Assembly: GCA_030673825.1 (NCBI GenBank)
Contig: JAUTCS010000048.1
Coordinates: forward strand, 1-62,327
Length of the DNA stretch: 62,327 nucleotides
Reading direction: 5' to 3'
Source of the DNA: Verrucomicrobiota bacterium JB024
Lineage (GTDB): Bacteria; Verrucomicrobiota; Verrucomicrobiia; Opitutales; Cerasicoccaceae
In this document: positions 32,799 through 44,400 of the stretch, piece by piece
Layout: every line of letters begins with the position of its first letter
Numbering within the stretch: position 1 is the stretch's first letter
Notes under the pieces: generated by a model
Databases searched by the model: none
What the model saw: only the letters and a program-made list of their open reading frames with translations
Told to the model about the DNA's origin: nothing
Made by a program: the position numbers and the translations under genes

Positions 32799-34160
32799 TT
32801 ACTCGGCCGGCTGCACGTCGAGGCTGACGAGCTCGCCCACGAGCATGAGCTCACCGGCGTACCAGTCGCTGGCGGCGTACTTCTCGGGGTTCTTCTCCAT
32901 GTCGGGACGGTTCTTTTCGAAGAGGACCTTGGCTTTGTCCACGGAGTTTGCCAGCGGGCGGATTTTCACGGTGTGGACGGTGTCGGGGAGGTTGTCGCCG
33001 ACATTGACGGCGGAGATGCGATAATAGGTGCAGTAGCCGTCGAAGCGGTCGATGGTCCGCGTTTTGCCGTCAAGCTCGACTTCGACCGCGTCGCAGCCGG
33101 AGCCCTTCAGGTCGTAGATCATGACCTTGGTGCCCTTGAACTTGAAGGTGAGCTCCGAGCCGGGCGAGAGCTTCCACAGCGTCCGCATACGGTTCTGGAA
33201 ACGCTTGCCGGTCGGGTCAGTGGCGAGGTCGAGCTCCTCGGTCGGGCCGGTCAGGCTGATCATGTCGCCGGGGGCGAGGGGGATCATTTGAGCGTCTTCC
33301 CAGTTGTCGGTATCGAGGGGGGCGGGCAGGCCGCCGGAGTCATTACCGAGGCTGGCGGCCTCGATGATCGGAAAGGATCGAATAAACGCCTGCGTGTAGA
33401 GGACGTGCCCGGTGTTCGGGTAAGGGTGGACGCCGTCGCGGGAGAAGGGGATCTTGTCCCCGCTGGCCACCATGGCTGAGGCCTGCTCGTTGAGAGTGTC
33501 ACCGGAGGGGATGGCCAGCTGGCTCTCGTCGGCGACCATCTCGATCTTGTCGTCTTTGTAGAGCTTGATGATGGCGTCGCCAAACTGAATGGACGGCAGC
33601 CCGTAGTGGTCGGCCACATCCTCCATCGCGCTGGCCGAGGCGGTCATTTTGCCCTGGCCAAGGGTGTCGATGAAGGCCTTGGTCAGGGTGTAGACAAAGC
33701 CGATGTCGCAGTCCGGGTACGCGGCGAGGGTTTGGCGGATGATGCCCTCCATGGCCTTGTGAATCTTGTCGGCGGGTGCGCTCCCGTCGTTGACGGCGAA
33801 CTCCACCAGCAGCAGGTCCGGGTGGTGGTCGAGGACGTCCTTTTGCAGGCGGAACACACCGAGGTCCGAGCCGGTTCCACCAATGGCGGCGTTGACCTCC
33901 GTGAATTTCACGTCCGGGTACTGGCTGCGCAGCCAGTCCAGGGTCTGCACCCGCCAGCCGCTCTGTGCGGTGATACTGCCGCCGAGGTAGGCGACCGTGA
34001 CCGGTTCACCCGCGTCCACTTTTTCAAAAAAATGCGGCCAGCCGTCGCGCGGGGTGCACTCGACCAACTCGCGCAGGTCGGCGGGGGGCGTCGCCGCGAG
34101 CAGGCCGTTGACGGCGCAGAGGGTGGACAGCACAAGCACGGATAAGGTTTTCTTTCCCAT
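32799..34160 (-). CDS. Exported SGNH/GDSL-type hydrolase
   Basis: 453 residues. Signal peptide 1-23 (K-K-T-L-S-V-L-V-L-S to L-L-A-A). SGNH blocks: G-G-S-I-T with the Ser nucleophile, A-A-I-G-G-T-G-S-D with Gly, V-E-F-A-V-N-D with Asn, and D-G-V-H-P with the Asp/His pair. Block V is normally D-x-x-H and is intact. A C-terminal beta domain of about 150 residues with L-T-F-K-F-K-G-T-K-V-M-I-Y-D may bind carbohydrate. The enzyme likely removes acetyl or other acyl groups from glycans outside the cytoplasm. Neighbours give little: the gene stands alone, convergent with the HAD phosphatase. Confidence 0.9.
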   Translation of the reverse strand: MGKKTLSVLVLSTLCAVNGLLAATPPADLRELVECTPRDGWPHFFEKVDAGEPVTVAYLGGSITAQSGWRVQTLDWLRSQYPDVKFTEVNAAIGGTGSDLGVFRLQKDVLDHHPDLLLVEFAVNDGSAPADKIHKAMEGIIRQTLAAYPDCDIGFVYTLTKAFIDTLGQGKMTASASAMEDVADHYGLPSIQFGDAIIKLYKDDKIEMVADESQLAIPSGDTLNEQASAMVASGDKIPFSRDGVHPYPNTGHVLYTQAFIRSFPIIEAASLGNDSGGLPAPLDTDNWEDAQMIPLAPGDMISLTGPTEELDLATDPTGKRFQNRMRTLWKLSPGSELTFKFKGTKVMIYDLKGSGCDAVEVELDGKTRTIDRFDGYCTYYRISAVNVGDNLPDTVHTVKIRPLANSVDKAKVLFEKNRPDMEKNPEKYAASDWYAGELMLVGELVSLDVQPAE

Positions 34161-34344
34161 GGGAGGGTATTTTAGCGGGGACGGTTCGCTTCTGAAGCTT
34201 TTTGCGGAAAATCGGTGGTATGGCTTTTTCCTCTAGTGTACCAGTAAAGACGTTCGGAGAGCAGGCGGGGAAGACTGAAAGGCCGGTTTGTTTGCTGCCG
34301 GTGAGGGAATTATAAATCCGCCCAGAAAAGTGATAGTTAATATC

Positions 34345-34653
34345 ATGCCCCACGCCCTTGAAACAGAACAGAGTCAGGCTGAATCAGCTTGGGATCTTCG
34401 GGCCGTTTCCTGGTTTCTCGGAGGGTTGTTTCTCTTTTTTATGCCGCTCTCCCTGCTATTCAGCCTGCTCCTGCTTGTTATTGTACATTGGACGAATTTT
34501 TATCTGCTTCTGGGGGAGTATGTTTGCGCAACTGTGGTCGTTTTATCTGGAGTCAATCATGTGCGTTATCGCGTCTATGCTCTGCTGGTTATTGTCATTA
34601 TCCCTCTCGTGCCGGTAGCTTGTTTGTTCCTATGGCCCGTGCCGTTGTTCTGA
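34345..34653 (+). CDS. Small membrane protein of unknown function
   Basis: About 102 residues, not recognised. Three hydrophobic helices are clear (F-L-G-G-L-F-L-F-F-M-P-L; Y-L-L-L-G-E-Y-V-C-A-T-V-V-V-L; A-L-L-V-I-V-I-I-P-L-V-P-V). A hydrophilic N-terminus carries H, E and Q. The gene is visibly more A/T-rich than its neighbours and ends 64 bases before uvrB. ATG 34345 is used; the frame extends to 34288. Could be lineage-specific. Confidence 0.5.
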   Translation: MPHALETEQSQAESAWDLRAVSWFLGGLFLFFMPLSLLFSLLLLVIVHWTNFYLLLGEYVCATVVVLSGVNHVRYRVYALLVIVIIPLVPVACLFLWPVPLF

Positions 34654-34717
34654 GACGTTGCACATATGGATATTTGCCTGCGCTTGCGCTTTGAGGGCGG
34701 GCACTGCATGGTAGGGC

Positions 34718-36745
34718 GTGCGTTTTGAACTGGCAGCGGAATACCAGCCGATGGGCGACCAGCCTGCGGCGATCGAGAAGCTCACAGCCTCCGTGCAGGC
34801 GGGCAACAAGTACCAGACCCTGCTAGGGGTGACCGGCTCGGGGAAGACCTTTACCGTGGCCAATGTGATCGAGCGCGTGCAGCGACCCACGCTCATCATG
34901 TCGCACAACAAGACCCTCGCGGCCCAGCTGTACTCGGAGCTGAAGACCTTTTTTCCGAACAACGCGGTCGAGTATTTAGTCTGCTACTACGACTACTACC
35001 AACCCGAGGCCTACGTGCCCGCGACCGACACGTACATCGAGAAGGACTCCTCCATCAACGACGAGATCGAGCGCCTGCGCATCGCCGCGACCAGCTCGCT
35101 CATCAGCCGCCGCGATGTGATCGTGGTGGCGAGTGTCTCCTGCATCTACGGTCTGGGCTCGCCGGAGGACTTCGCGGAGATGATGATCCCCATCCGTGTG
35201 GGCGAGGAGCTGGGGCGCGACCGCTTTCTGGAGCGGCTCGTGGAGAACCTCTACACGCGCAACGACATTGTCCTGTCGCGGGGGAACTTCCGCGTGCGCG
35301 GCGAGGTCGTGGACGTCTTTCCGGCCTACATGGAGAGCGCGATCCGGATCGAGTTCTGGGGCGACGAGGTGGAGTCGATCCAGGCGCTGGACCCGCTCAC
35401 GGGCGACACTGGCGGGCGCATGGAGCACTTCCAGCTCTACCCGGCCAACCAGTACATCACCCCGCGCCGCAAGCTCGAAACCGCCGTGCAGGCCATTCGC
35501 CAGGAACTGGACGGGCGCATCGCCGATCTGGAGAGCAACCACCGGCTGGTCGAGGCTCAGCGCCTGCGTATGCGCACCGAGTACGACCTGGAGCTGTTGC
35601 AGGAGATGGGCTTTTGCAGTGGGATCGAGAACTACTCCCGCCACCTCAGCGGACGCGAGCCGGGCGAACGCCCCTGGTGCCTGATCGACTTCTTTCCCAA
35701 GGACTTCCTGCTCGTGCTCGACGAGAGTCACGCCACCTGGCCGCAGATCGGCGCCATGTACAAGGGCGACCGCTCGCGCAAGGAGCGGCTCGTCGAGTAT
35801 GGCTTCCGCCTGCCCTCAGCGCTGGACAACCGCCCGCTCCAGATGGAGGAATTCCAGCGGGTGGTGGGGCAGACGATCTTCGTCTCGGCCACGCCCGCGG
35901 CCTACGAGCTGGAGAACTCCAGCGTCATCGCCGAGCAGGTCATCCGCCCGACTGGCTTGCTCGACCCGGTGATGGAGATCCGCCCCATCAAGGGCCAGGT
36001 CGAGCACCTCATCGGCGAGGTCAAAAACGCCGCCGAGCGCGGCGAACGCGTGCTCGTGACCACGCTGACCAAGCGCATGTCCGAGGACCTCACGACCTAC
36101 CTGCGCGAGTCCGGGGCGCGGGTGGAGTACCTGCACTCGGATATCGACGCGATCGAGCGCGTGGAGATTTTACGTAACCTGCGGCGTGGGGACTTCGACG
36201 TGCTGGTCGGGGTCAACCTCCTGCGCGAGGGCCTCGACCTGCCCGAGGTTTCGCTCGTGGCGATCCTCGACGCGGACAAGGAGGGCTTCCTGCGCAGTGA
36301 GACGAGCCTCATCCAGACCGCCGGACGCGCCGCCCGCCACGAAAAGGGCCGTGTCATCCTCTACGCGGACGTGATGAACGATTCGCTGAAAAAAACGCTA
36401 GCTGTGACGGAAAAGCGCCGTGCCCGTCAGGCTGCCTACAACGCCGAGCACGGTATCACGCCGCGTTCGGTCAAGCGCGGACTCCAGGCCAGCCTGCACG
36501 TGGTCGGGGCCGAGGAGGCCGATGTGGTCAATGTGGCCGAGGCCGGGGGCGACGAGGATGTGGCCGTGGTTCTGGCCGAGCTGGAGACTGAGATGCTGGA
36601 GGCTGCCGCGAATTTGGAATTCGAGCGGGCTGCCGTCCTGCGCGACCAGATCGACGCGCTCAAAAGCGGAGAGGCCAAGGGCGGTTTTTCGCAAAAGCGT
36701 CGAAAGTCAGCGAGCCGGAAGGGGAAGGTTTCCCGCCGAAAGTAG
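34718..36745 (+). CDS. uvrB: Excinuclease ABC subunit B
   Basis: 675 residues, the usual UvrB length. Starts with GTG, directly followed by the conserved F-x-L-x-x-x-Y-x-P-x-G-D-Q-P-x-A-I motif. Walker A is G-V-T-G-S-G-K-T; the beta-hairpin that inserts between DNA strands is in the Y-Y-D-Y-Y-Q-P-E-A-Y region; D-E-S-H is Walker B; R-E-G-L-D-L-P-E-V and Q-T-A-G-R-A-A-R are helicase motifs V and VI. The C-terminal UVR domain (L-E-F-E-R-A-A-V-L-R-D-Q-I) contacts UvrC. UvrB verifies damage and loads UvrC in nucleotide excision repair. UvrA and UvrC are not in the window. Confidence 0.98.
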   Translation: MRFELAAEYQPMGDQPAAIEKLTASVQAGNKYQTLLGVTGSGKTFTVANVIERVQRPTLIMSHNKTLAAQLYSELKTFFPNNAVEYLVCYYDYYQPEAYVPATDTYIEKDSSINDEIERLRIAATSSLISRRDVIVVASVSCIYGLGSPEDFAEMMIPIRVGEELGRDRFLERLVENLYTRNDIVLSRGNFRVRGEVVDVFPAYMESAIRIEFWGDEVESIQALDPLTGDTGGRMEHFQLYPANQYITPRRKLETAVQAIRQELDGRIADLESNHRLVEAQRLRMRTEYDLELLQEMGFCSGIENYSRHLSGREPGERPWCLIDFFPKDFLLVLDESHATWPQIGAMYKGDRSRKERLVEYGFRLPSALDNRPLQMEEFQRVVGQTIFVSATPAAYELENSSVIAEQVIRPTGLLDPVMEIRPIKGQVEHLIGEVKNAAERGERVLVTTLTKRMSEDLTTYLRESGARVEYLHSDIDAIERVEILRNLRRGDFDVLVGVNLLREGLDLPEVSLVAILDADKEGFLRSETSLIQTAGRAARHEKGRVILYADVMNDSLKKTLAVTEKRRARQAAYNAEHGITPRSVKRGLQASLHVVGAEEADVVNVAEAGGDEDVAVVLAELETEMLEAAANLEFERAAVLRDQIDALKSGEAKGGFSQKRRKSASRKGKVSRRK

Positions 36746-37052
36746 AAGGGAGACTCTATTCCTTAATGGGAAGGCCATATTGGGCTATGCAGATATACCT
36801 TTCTTAAAAAAAACAGACGGGCGGATTTCTCCGCCCGCCTGTCTGATTGAAATCAGGTTACCCTGTTGTGCGGTGAAAGATCGGTCAATAAAAGGCGCAG
36901 ATGACCAGATGCCGTTACCACTTCGCCGGGATGATCAGGTCTCCATCGCGCACGCAAACGATGGATCCTTGATGAGTAAATGCCCTTTCGGGCGGTATCC
37001 GGTGGCTGGTTTACTCGGCCCAGTCGCCGGTTAAAACCCGCGTGTGCGAGTG
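36746..37052. other. Non-coding stretch between uvrB and the RHH gene
   Basis: About 300 bp; holds a leftward-facing intrinsic terminator (36806-36845) and otherwise no gene that I can support. Confidence 0.5.
36806..36845 (-). terminator. Intrinsic terminator of the RHH gene (minus strand)
   Basis: CGGGCGGA (36818-36825) and TCCGCCCG (36830-36837) form a perfect 8-bp stem with a TTTC loop. On the minus strand the stem is followed by eight T (plus-strand A run 36806-36813). It serves transcripts coming from the ribbon-helix-helix gene. Confidence 0.85.
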
Positions 37053-37265
37053 CTATTTCTTTTTGGCGGTTTTGAACGCCGCTGCCGGTTCACTGGCAGC
37101 CACGTCGTCCGCGAGCCTTTCGAGATGAGTCGCAATGAAGTTGGAACGATTGCGATTCTCCTCCTCCGCAAGCTTGTCGATACGCTCAACCAGATTTTGC
37201 GGCAGGCTGATGGAGATTTGGGTTTTTCCGGGCGCACGCCCGTGGTTTTGTTTTCTTTGTGCCAT
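37053..37265 (-). CDS. Ribbon-helix-helix (CopG-like) DNA-binding protein
   Basis: About 70 residues. A single RHH_1 domain: strand T-Q-I-S-I-S-L-P followed by two helices (Q-N-L-V-E-R-I-D-K-L-A-E-E, then R-N-R-S-N-F-I-A-T-H-L-E-R-L). Such proteins are dimers that bind operators, often antitoxins. No toxin gene is next to it, so it may be a stand-alone repressor. ATG at 37265 is chosen because the conserved strand starts soon after; the frame extends to 37334. Its transcript ends at the strong terminator downstream. Confidence 0.8.
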   Translation of the reverse strand: MAQRKQNHGRAPGKTQISISLPQNLVERIDKLAEEENRNRSNFIATHLERLADDVAASEPAAAFKTAKKK

Positions 37266-37390
37266 ATGCAGTGTGCTTATTGATAAACCTTTATCTATTA
37301 CATCGGGGAGAATGATTTTCAACAAAAATATCATTCCCGTCCTATCTAATGAGATACAGGCTATCTCGGTATATTCCGATTGCCAATCAA

Positions 37391-37416
37391 CTGCTGCCTA
37401 CATTGGTAGGCAACAG
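37391..37416 (-). terminator. Hairpin just downstream of sucD
   Basis: CTGCTGCCTAC and GTAGGCAACAG flank an ATTG loop (11-bp stem, one mismatch). It lies 17 bases past the sucD stop. No clear U-tract follows on the minus strand, so it may be a weak terminator or an mRNA 3'-end stabiliser. Confidence 0.45.
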
Positions 37417-37432
37417 TACGGACAGTGTATAA

Positions 37433-38308
37433 CTAACCCTTGTAGATTTCAAGCAGCGTGTCCGCAATTTCCGACGGTGTCGGGGCGACTGCGATACCCG
37501 CGTCCTTGAGGGCGGCAATTTTGGTTTCGGCCGAGCCGCTGCTGCCGGAAACGATGGCCCCCGCGTGGCCCATGCGGCGTCCGGGAGGGGCCGTGGTGCC
37601 CGCGATAAAGGCGGCGACAGGCTTCTTTACATTGGCTTTGATGAAGGCGGCGGCTTCTTCCTCCGCGCTGCCTCCGATTTCTCCGATGAGGATAATGGCT
37701 TCCGTTGCCGGGTCGTCATTAAAGAGTTTGACCGCATCGAGGTGGCTGGTGCCGTTGACGGGGTCCCCGCCGATACCGATGCAGGTGCTCTGGCCGTGGC
37801 CGCGCACGGTCAGCTGGTACATGGCCTCGTAGGTCAGGGTACCGGAGCGGCTGACGACGCCGACCTTGCCGGGCTGGGCGATGTAGCCGGGCATGATGCC
37901 GATGTTGCAGATGCCGGGGGTCATGATGCCGGGGCAGTTCGGGCCGATCAGGCGCGTCTTGCTCTTTTTGAGCGCGTCCTTGACGATGGTCATGTCGCGC
38001 ACCGGGATGCCCTCGGTGATGCAGATGATGGTCTCGATCCCGGCGTCGATGGCCTCGAGGATGCCGTCCGCCGCGAAGGGCGGGGGCACGAAGATCACCG
38101 AGGTGTTGGCGCCTTCCTTTTCGACGGCGTCATGGACCGTGTTGAAGATCGGGAGTTTGTCCTCCCAGGTGGTACCGCCCTTACCCGGGGTGACGGCGGC
38201 GACGTAGTTGGTGCCGTAGGCGATGTTGTTGAGGGCGTGCAGGGTGCCGGCCTTGCCGGTAATGCCCTGGCCAACCACCCGCGTGTCTTTTCCGACGAGA
38301 ACGCTCAT
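37433..38308 (-). CDS. sucD: Succinyl-CoA synthetase alpha subunit (ADP-forming type)
   Basis: 291 residues. CoA-binding N-terminal domain with V-V-G-Q-G-I-T-G-K, and ligase domain with R-L-I-G-P-N-C-P-G and [12 protein letters not shown]. The catalytic phosphohistidine is in [10 protein letters not shown]. With SucC it converts succinyl-CoA to succinate, forming ATP in the TCA cycle. It follows sucC after 48 bases on the same strand. Confidence 0.98.
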   Translation of the reverse strand: MSVLVGKDTRVVGQGITGKAGTLHALNNIAYGTNYVAAVTPGKGGTTWEDKLPIFNTVHDAVEKEGANTSVIFVPPPFAADGILEAIDAGIETIICITEGIPVRDMTIVKDALKKSKTRLIGPNCPGIMTPGICNIGIMPGYIAQPGKVGVVSRSGTLTYEAMYQLTVRGHGQSTCIGIGGDPVNGTSHLDAVKLFNDDPATEAIILIGEIGGSAEEEAAAFIKANVKKPVAAFIAGTTAPPGRRMGHAGAIVSGSSGSAETKIAALKDAGIAVAPTPSEIADTLLEIYKG

Positions 38309-38356
38309 TGTACCGAAATTACTCTGAAAATTATAAGAATGGGTGGGCTCGCGAAC

Positions 38357-39544
38357 TTACTTTTGGATGAGTTCGACGATTTTCTTGGCGGCGTCGGCCA
38401 GCGAATCGGCCGAGGTGAGCTTGAGGCCGCTTTCATCAAGCAGCTTCTTGCCTTCCTTGACTTCGTTGCCTTCGAGGCGGACGACGAGGGGGACGTTCAG
38501 CTCGACGTTCTTGGCCGCGCCGATGATGCCCAGGGCGATGGTCTTGCAGCTCATGATGCCGCCGAAGATGTTGACCAGGATGCCCTCGACGTTCGCGTCG
38601 CTGAGGATGATGCGGAAGGCCTCGGTGACCTGCTGCTCGTTGCCACCGCCGCCGACATCGAGGAAGTTGGCCGGGTTGCCGCCGAAGTGCTTGATGATGT
38701 CCATCGTGGCCATGGCCAGGCCCGCGCCGTTGACGAGGCAGGCGATGTTGCCGTCCAGGGCGATGTAGCTCAGTCCGGCCTTGGAGGCCTCGACTTCCTT
38801 CGGGTCCTCTTCGCCCAGGTCGCGCATGGCGACGATCTCGGGGTGGCGGTAGAGGGCGTTGCTGTCGAAGTTCATCTTCGCGTCGAGGGCTTCGATGTCG
38901 CCGTCGACCGTGGTGATGAGCGGGTTGATTTCGACCAGCGAGCAGTCTTTTTCCCAGAAAAGGTTGTAGAGCCCGGTCAGCAGCTTGTCCAGTTGCTTGA
39001 GCTGTTCCTTGGTGGTCAGGCCCAGCGCGAAGGCGATCTTGCGCTTGTGGAAGGAGTGGAGCCCGCCTGCCGGGTCAACGTGGACGCGGGTGATCTTCTC
39101 AGGCGTCTCGGCGGCGACCTTTTCAATGTCCATGCCGCCCTCGGTCGAAGCGATGAACACCGGCTGCGAATTCTCGCGGTCGAGCAGGATGGCCAGGTAA
39201 TACTCCTTGGCAATCTTGCTGGCTTCGGTGAAGTAGACGGTCTTGACCTCGCGGCCCTTGGGGCCGGTCTGGTGAGTTACCAGGGTGTTCCCGAGCATGG
39301 CCTTGCCGGCCTCGAAGGCGGCCTCCCTGCTGTCGAGGACTTTGACCCCGCCCTTGTACCCGTCGGTAAAGGTGCCCTTGCCGCGGCCACCGGCATGGAT
39401 CTGTGACTTCACGACGATTTTCTCGCCGGTGACAGTATCGATAGCCGCCTGGAATTCGTCTACACTCTGAACCGCCTTGCCCGCCGGCACCGGAATGCCG
39501 TACTGCGTAAACAGTTCCTTCGCCTGATATTCATGAATATTCAT
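38357..39544 (-). CDS. sucC: Succinyl-CoA synthetase beta subunit
   Basis: 395 residues, the normal length. ATP-grasp N-terminal half (M-N-I-H-E-Y-Q-A-K-E-L-F, V-V-K-S-Q-I-H-A-G-G-R-G-K-G) and CoA-ligase C-terminal half (L-D-V-G-G-G-G-N-E and I-F-G-G-I-M). It binds nucleotide and succinate and pairs with SucD. First gene of the sucCD operon. Starts ATGAATATTCAT, a palindrome that seems fortuitous. Confidence 0.98.
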   Translation of the reverse strand: MNIHEYQAKELFTQYGIPVPAGKAVQSVDEFQAAIDTVTGEKIVVKSQIHAGGRGKGTFTDGYKGGVKVLDSREAAFEAGKAMLGNTLVTHQTGPKGREVKTVYFTEASKIAKEYYLAILLDRENSQPVFIASTEGGMDIEKVAAETPEKITRVHVDPAGGLHSFHKRKIAFALGLTTKEQLKQLDKLLTGLYNLFWEKDCSLVEINPLITTVDGDIEALDAKMNFDSNALYRHPEIVAMRDLGEEDPKEVEASKAGLSYIALDGNIACLVNGAGLAMATMDIIKHFGGNPANFLDVGGGGNEQQVTEAFRIILSDANVEGILVNIFGGIMSCKTIALGIIGAAKNVELNVPLVVRLEGNEVKEGKKLLDESGLKLTSADSLADAAKKIVELIQK

Positions 39545-39630
39545 GTGTGTGCTGTGCTGTTATCACATGACGTGCCAGAGCGCCGTCATGGCAACCAATT
39601 TTTTTGCGATTGCAGGTATTAGAAGCTCTC

Positions 39631-40362
39631 TTAACCGAGCACTTCAGCCTGGCTGGCCGTGATTTGCGCGATTCCGTGTTTTCCCAGTTCGAGCAAACGG
39701 GCCAACTGGTCGGACGAGAAGGTCGCTTCCTCGCCCGTACCCTGTACCTCTACGTACTCGCCACCGCCGGTCATGACAATGTTAAAGTCCACCGAGGCTT
39801 CGCGGTCCTCGTGGTAGTTCAGGTCGAGGATCTCCAGGTCGTGGAAAATGCCCACGCTGACCGCCGCAACGGAGTCGCGGAAGGGGCTCTCGGCTAAAAC
39901 GCCGTCGGCCATGAGGCGCTTGACCGCGAGCTGGGAGGCCACGTAGGCCCCGGAAATGGAGGCGGTGCGGGTGCCGCCGTCGGCCTGGAGCACATCGCAG
40001 TCGATCCACAGCGTGTAGCCGGGGAGCTTTTTCAAGTCCACTACGGCGCGCATGGAGCGGCCGATCAGGCGCTGGATCTCGACCGAGCGCCCGTCGAGCC
40101 GGCCCTTGGCGATGTCGCGGGCCTTGCGGTCGTGGGTGGAGTAGGGGAGCATGGAGTACTCCGCCGTGATCCAGCCGCCCTCGACGCCCTGTTCGCGCAT
40201 CCAGCCGGGGACGCGCTTCTCCAGCGTGGCCGCGCAGATGACCCGCGTGTTGCCGTAGCTGGCCAGCACGGAGCCGGTCGCATGGGGGGCGAAGCCCGGT
40301 TCGAAAGACAAGGGGCGCGTTTGGTCGGGCAGCCGACCGTCGAGTCGCTTTTCAATGGACAT
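39631..40362 (-). CDS. rph: Ribonuclease PH
   Basis: 243 residues, typical. The N-terminal D-G-R motif, the W-x-x-A-E-Y-S-M-L-P phosphate-site segment, G-R-S-V-E-I-Q-R-L-I-G-R-S for tRNA contacts and D-C-D-V-L-Q-A-D-G-G-T-R-T with catalytic Asp are all seen. It trims the 3' ends of tRNA precursors by phosphorolysis as a hexamer. It stands alone, upstream of sucCD by 86 bases, on the same strand. Confidence 0.97.
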   Translation of the reverse strand: MSIEKRLDGRLPDQTRPLSFEPGFAPHATGSVLASYGNTRVICAATLEKRVPGWMREQGVEGGWITAEYSMLPYSTHDRKARDIAKGRLDGRSVEIQRLIGRSMRAVVDLKKLPGYTLWIDCDVLQADGGTRTASISGAYVASQLAVKRLMADGVLAESPFRDSVAAVSVGIFHDLEILDLNYHEDREASVDFNIVMTGGGEYVEVQGTGEEATFSSDQLARLLELGKHGIAQITASQAEVLG

Positions 40363-40480
40363 ACCCCGATCAGCATGACGCCCGGCGGCGTTTGGGCAAC
40401 GGGAAAGCGCCCGCGGAAAACAGATGGCGGGTGGGACGGGTTACTTTTGCCCGTTATGTCCCTCGGGGAGCCTGCGGGAG

Positions 40481-42049
40481 CTACAGATCCCGCCCCCCGG
40501 CGAGGCCGGGACCGCCCGCGGCGGTGTAGCCACCGCTCTTACCCTCGGCGGAGTCAGTCGTCCAGAACGCGTATAGGTCCCCGCGGGCCATTTTGAACTG
40601 GAAACACACGCCCGCGTCCCCGAGTCCCTCCAGGCTGCGGCTTTTCCAGCGGATTTCGGCACAGGTGCTGTTTCCCAGCAAGCCCAGGCAATCTTCATGG
40701 GCGAGGCCCGCGATAGGGTTGGCGTCGGCGTTGAGCACGGCGACCGTCAGGCGTGAGCACGCGGTGTCGGCGTTGACGAAGAGGCGACTTCCGCTGAAGG
40801 CCAGGCGACGGGTCTGAATGGCGCTCCCGGGGAAAATCGGACGCAGGGAGACGAAGCCGTCCCGGCGCAGCTTGGCCAAGCCGACCGCGCCGTTGGCGTA
40901 GGTGCCGTTGAGGCGCCAGTCCTTGGTGATGCGGTCGGGGTCGCCCGCATAGGCCGAGTAATAAAACCATAACTCGTCGCCGACGATGCAGCACATCCCG
41001 GCGGAGGACTCGACGTAACCGTACTCCCAGGAACCGTATTCGCGGCGTGCGCCGATAAACGGCTCACGGTCGGGCCGGTGCCAATGGGTGCCGTCGCGGC
41101 TGGAGCCCAGGTAGAGCTCGGTCAGCTTGGGCAGGCCGGTGCGCTCGCCAATGTAATTGTCGGGGCCATGCAGGATCTGGTGAAAGCCGATCATAAGGCT
41201 CTCGTAAGCGATGGCGTCGAAGTTGTACAACTGCGCGGGGGTGAACTTGCCGTGGTCGAGGCAGTCCGCCCGTTGCCACGGAATAGGCTGACCTTTTTCC
41301 CAGCGTGTACTTTCCTGAAAGGTGTCCCCGTCGAAATACTCGCGCATCCGCCCGATGGTTGGGTTCGCGTTGCGGATGCTCTGGACCCATTTGCGGGCAA
41401 AGGGATTGTAGAACATCGTGCTGCGGTCGTGCATGGGACCGGTGCGGCCACACTCGCTCCAGTGCACCCCGTCGGGCGAAGTGTAGGCGCGGGCGCGGGA
41501 ATTGTCCACGTCGGGGCGGTCAGGCTCGCGCAGGAGCATCTTGTAGCGCGGCTCGTCGCCGATGGCCTCGTGGTCGATAACGACGCTGCCGGAATCGGGG
41601 TGGATGCCCCTGGGGAGGATCAGATTCGTGCCAGGAACCACGTCGAGCAGCGGGCGCTCCCAGTGAATGCCGTCCGTACTGGTGGCGAGTGCGGCGTACC
41701 CGAGGTAGCCGGTCATGTACCACATCTTGAAAAGGCCGTCCCGGTCGTCGAACCACACTCCGCCGCTCTTGGCGATGGCGCAGGGCGGAAACTCGGCAGA
41801 GGTCTCCTCGGCGGACTGGGGCAGCAAGACCGGGTTGGCGGGGTACTTCACAGGATGGTGAAAAACCTGTGCCATGGTGGTCTTGCCGGAGTCGATCAGG
41901 GTGTCGTCAACGAAGAGCTGACGGCCCGGGGCGAGCGTGACAACCGCCGGAATATCCTGCAGATAAGGGACCGGGATTGGTTGCCGGTTGTCCATCTCAA
42001 CCGGAGTAAAGGGGGTGCGGGGGGAGTCCGTATGGGAATCGGGGGGCAT
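40481..42049 (-). CDS. GH43/GH32-like five-bladed beta-propeller protein
   Basis: 522 residues. Repeated blade signatures S-x-D-G-x-x-W (S-T-D-G-I-H-W, S-P-D-G-V-H-W, S-R-D-G-T-H-W) and the F-V-D-D-T-L-I opening place it with the verrucomicrobial/planctomycete group of glycosidase-like propellers (GH32/43 superfamily). No signal peptide is apparent, so it is likely cytoplasmic. Catalytic acids cannot be assigned with certainty. The C-terminus (G-G-Y-T-A-A-G-G-P-G-L-A-G-G) is a low-complexity tail. Start M1 or M19 are possible. Not part of a visible sugar operon: it lies between rph and ispG. Confidence 0.7.
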   Translation of the reverse strand: MPPDSHTDSPRTPFTPVEMDNRQPIPVPYLQDIPAVVTLAPGRQLFVDDTLIDSGKTTMAQVFHHPVKYPANPVLLPQSAEETSAEFPPCAIAKSGGVWFDDRDGLFKMWYMTGYLGYAALATSTDGIHWERPLLDVVPGTNLILPRGIHPDSGSVVIDHEAIGDEPRYKMLLREPDRPDVDNSRARAYTSPDGVHWSECGRTGPMHDRSTMFYNPFARKWVQSIRNANPTIGRMREYFDGDTFQESTRWEKGQPIPWQRADCLDHGKFTPAQLYNFDAIAYESLMIGFHQILHGPDNYIGERTGLPKLTELYLGSSRDGTHWHRPDREPFIGARREYGSWEYGYVESSAGMCCIVGDELWFYYSAYAGDPDRITKDWRLNGTYANGAVGLAKLRRDGFVSLRPIFPGSAIQTRRLAFSGSRLFVNADTACSRLTVAVLNADANPIAGLAHEDCLGLLGNSTCAEIRWKSRSLEGLGDAGVCFQFKMARGDLYAFWTTDSAEGKSGGYTAAGGPGLAGGRDL

Positions 42050-42169
42050 GTTTATAGCAGAGATCGACGTCCTGAAACTGTTTACACAGTACAGGCCATC
42101 ACTCCCCCTCTGGGCAAGCTCTAAGCTTATCCAGTCAGCGATTCCAGTAGGTAATCCGTTGCGGGAAGA

Positions 42170-44212
<2,043 letters not shown>

Positions 44213-44400
44213 TCTCTACGGCATTACTAGGACGGGCGCTTGATAACAAGCGAAAAGACGGAGCGGGAGGCGGACATTTTGCGGGTTTGGACGGCTGTTT
44301 GCGGGCTCCGGCTGCGCGTGGGGACGTTGGTTTTGGGCGAGAGGCGAGCGTTTTCGGCCAGCGGGTGGGGACATCCGCTCCGTGGCACTCATTTCCACAC

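Noticed and set aside
37565-39406. 613-codon plus-strand frame
   Set aside because: Antisense to sucD and sucC, which are unambiguous.
39533-39544. ATGAATATTCAT palindrome as an operator
   Set aside because: It is made by the first codons of sucC (Met-Asn-Ile-His) and so is most simply explained by coding constraint.
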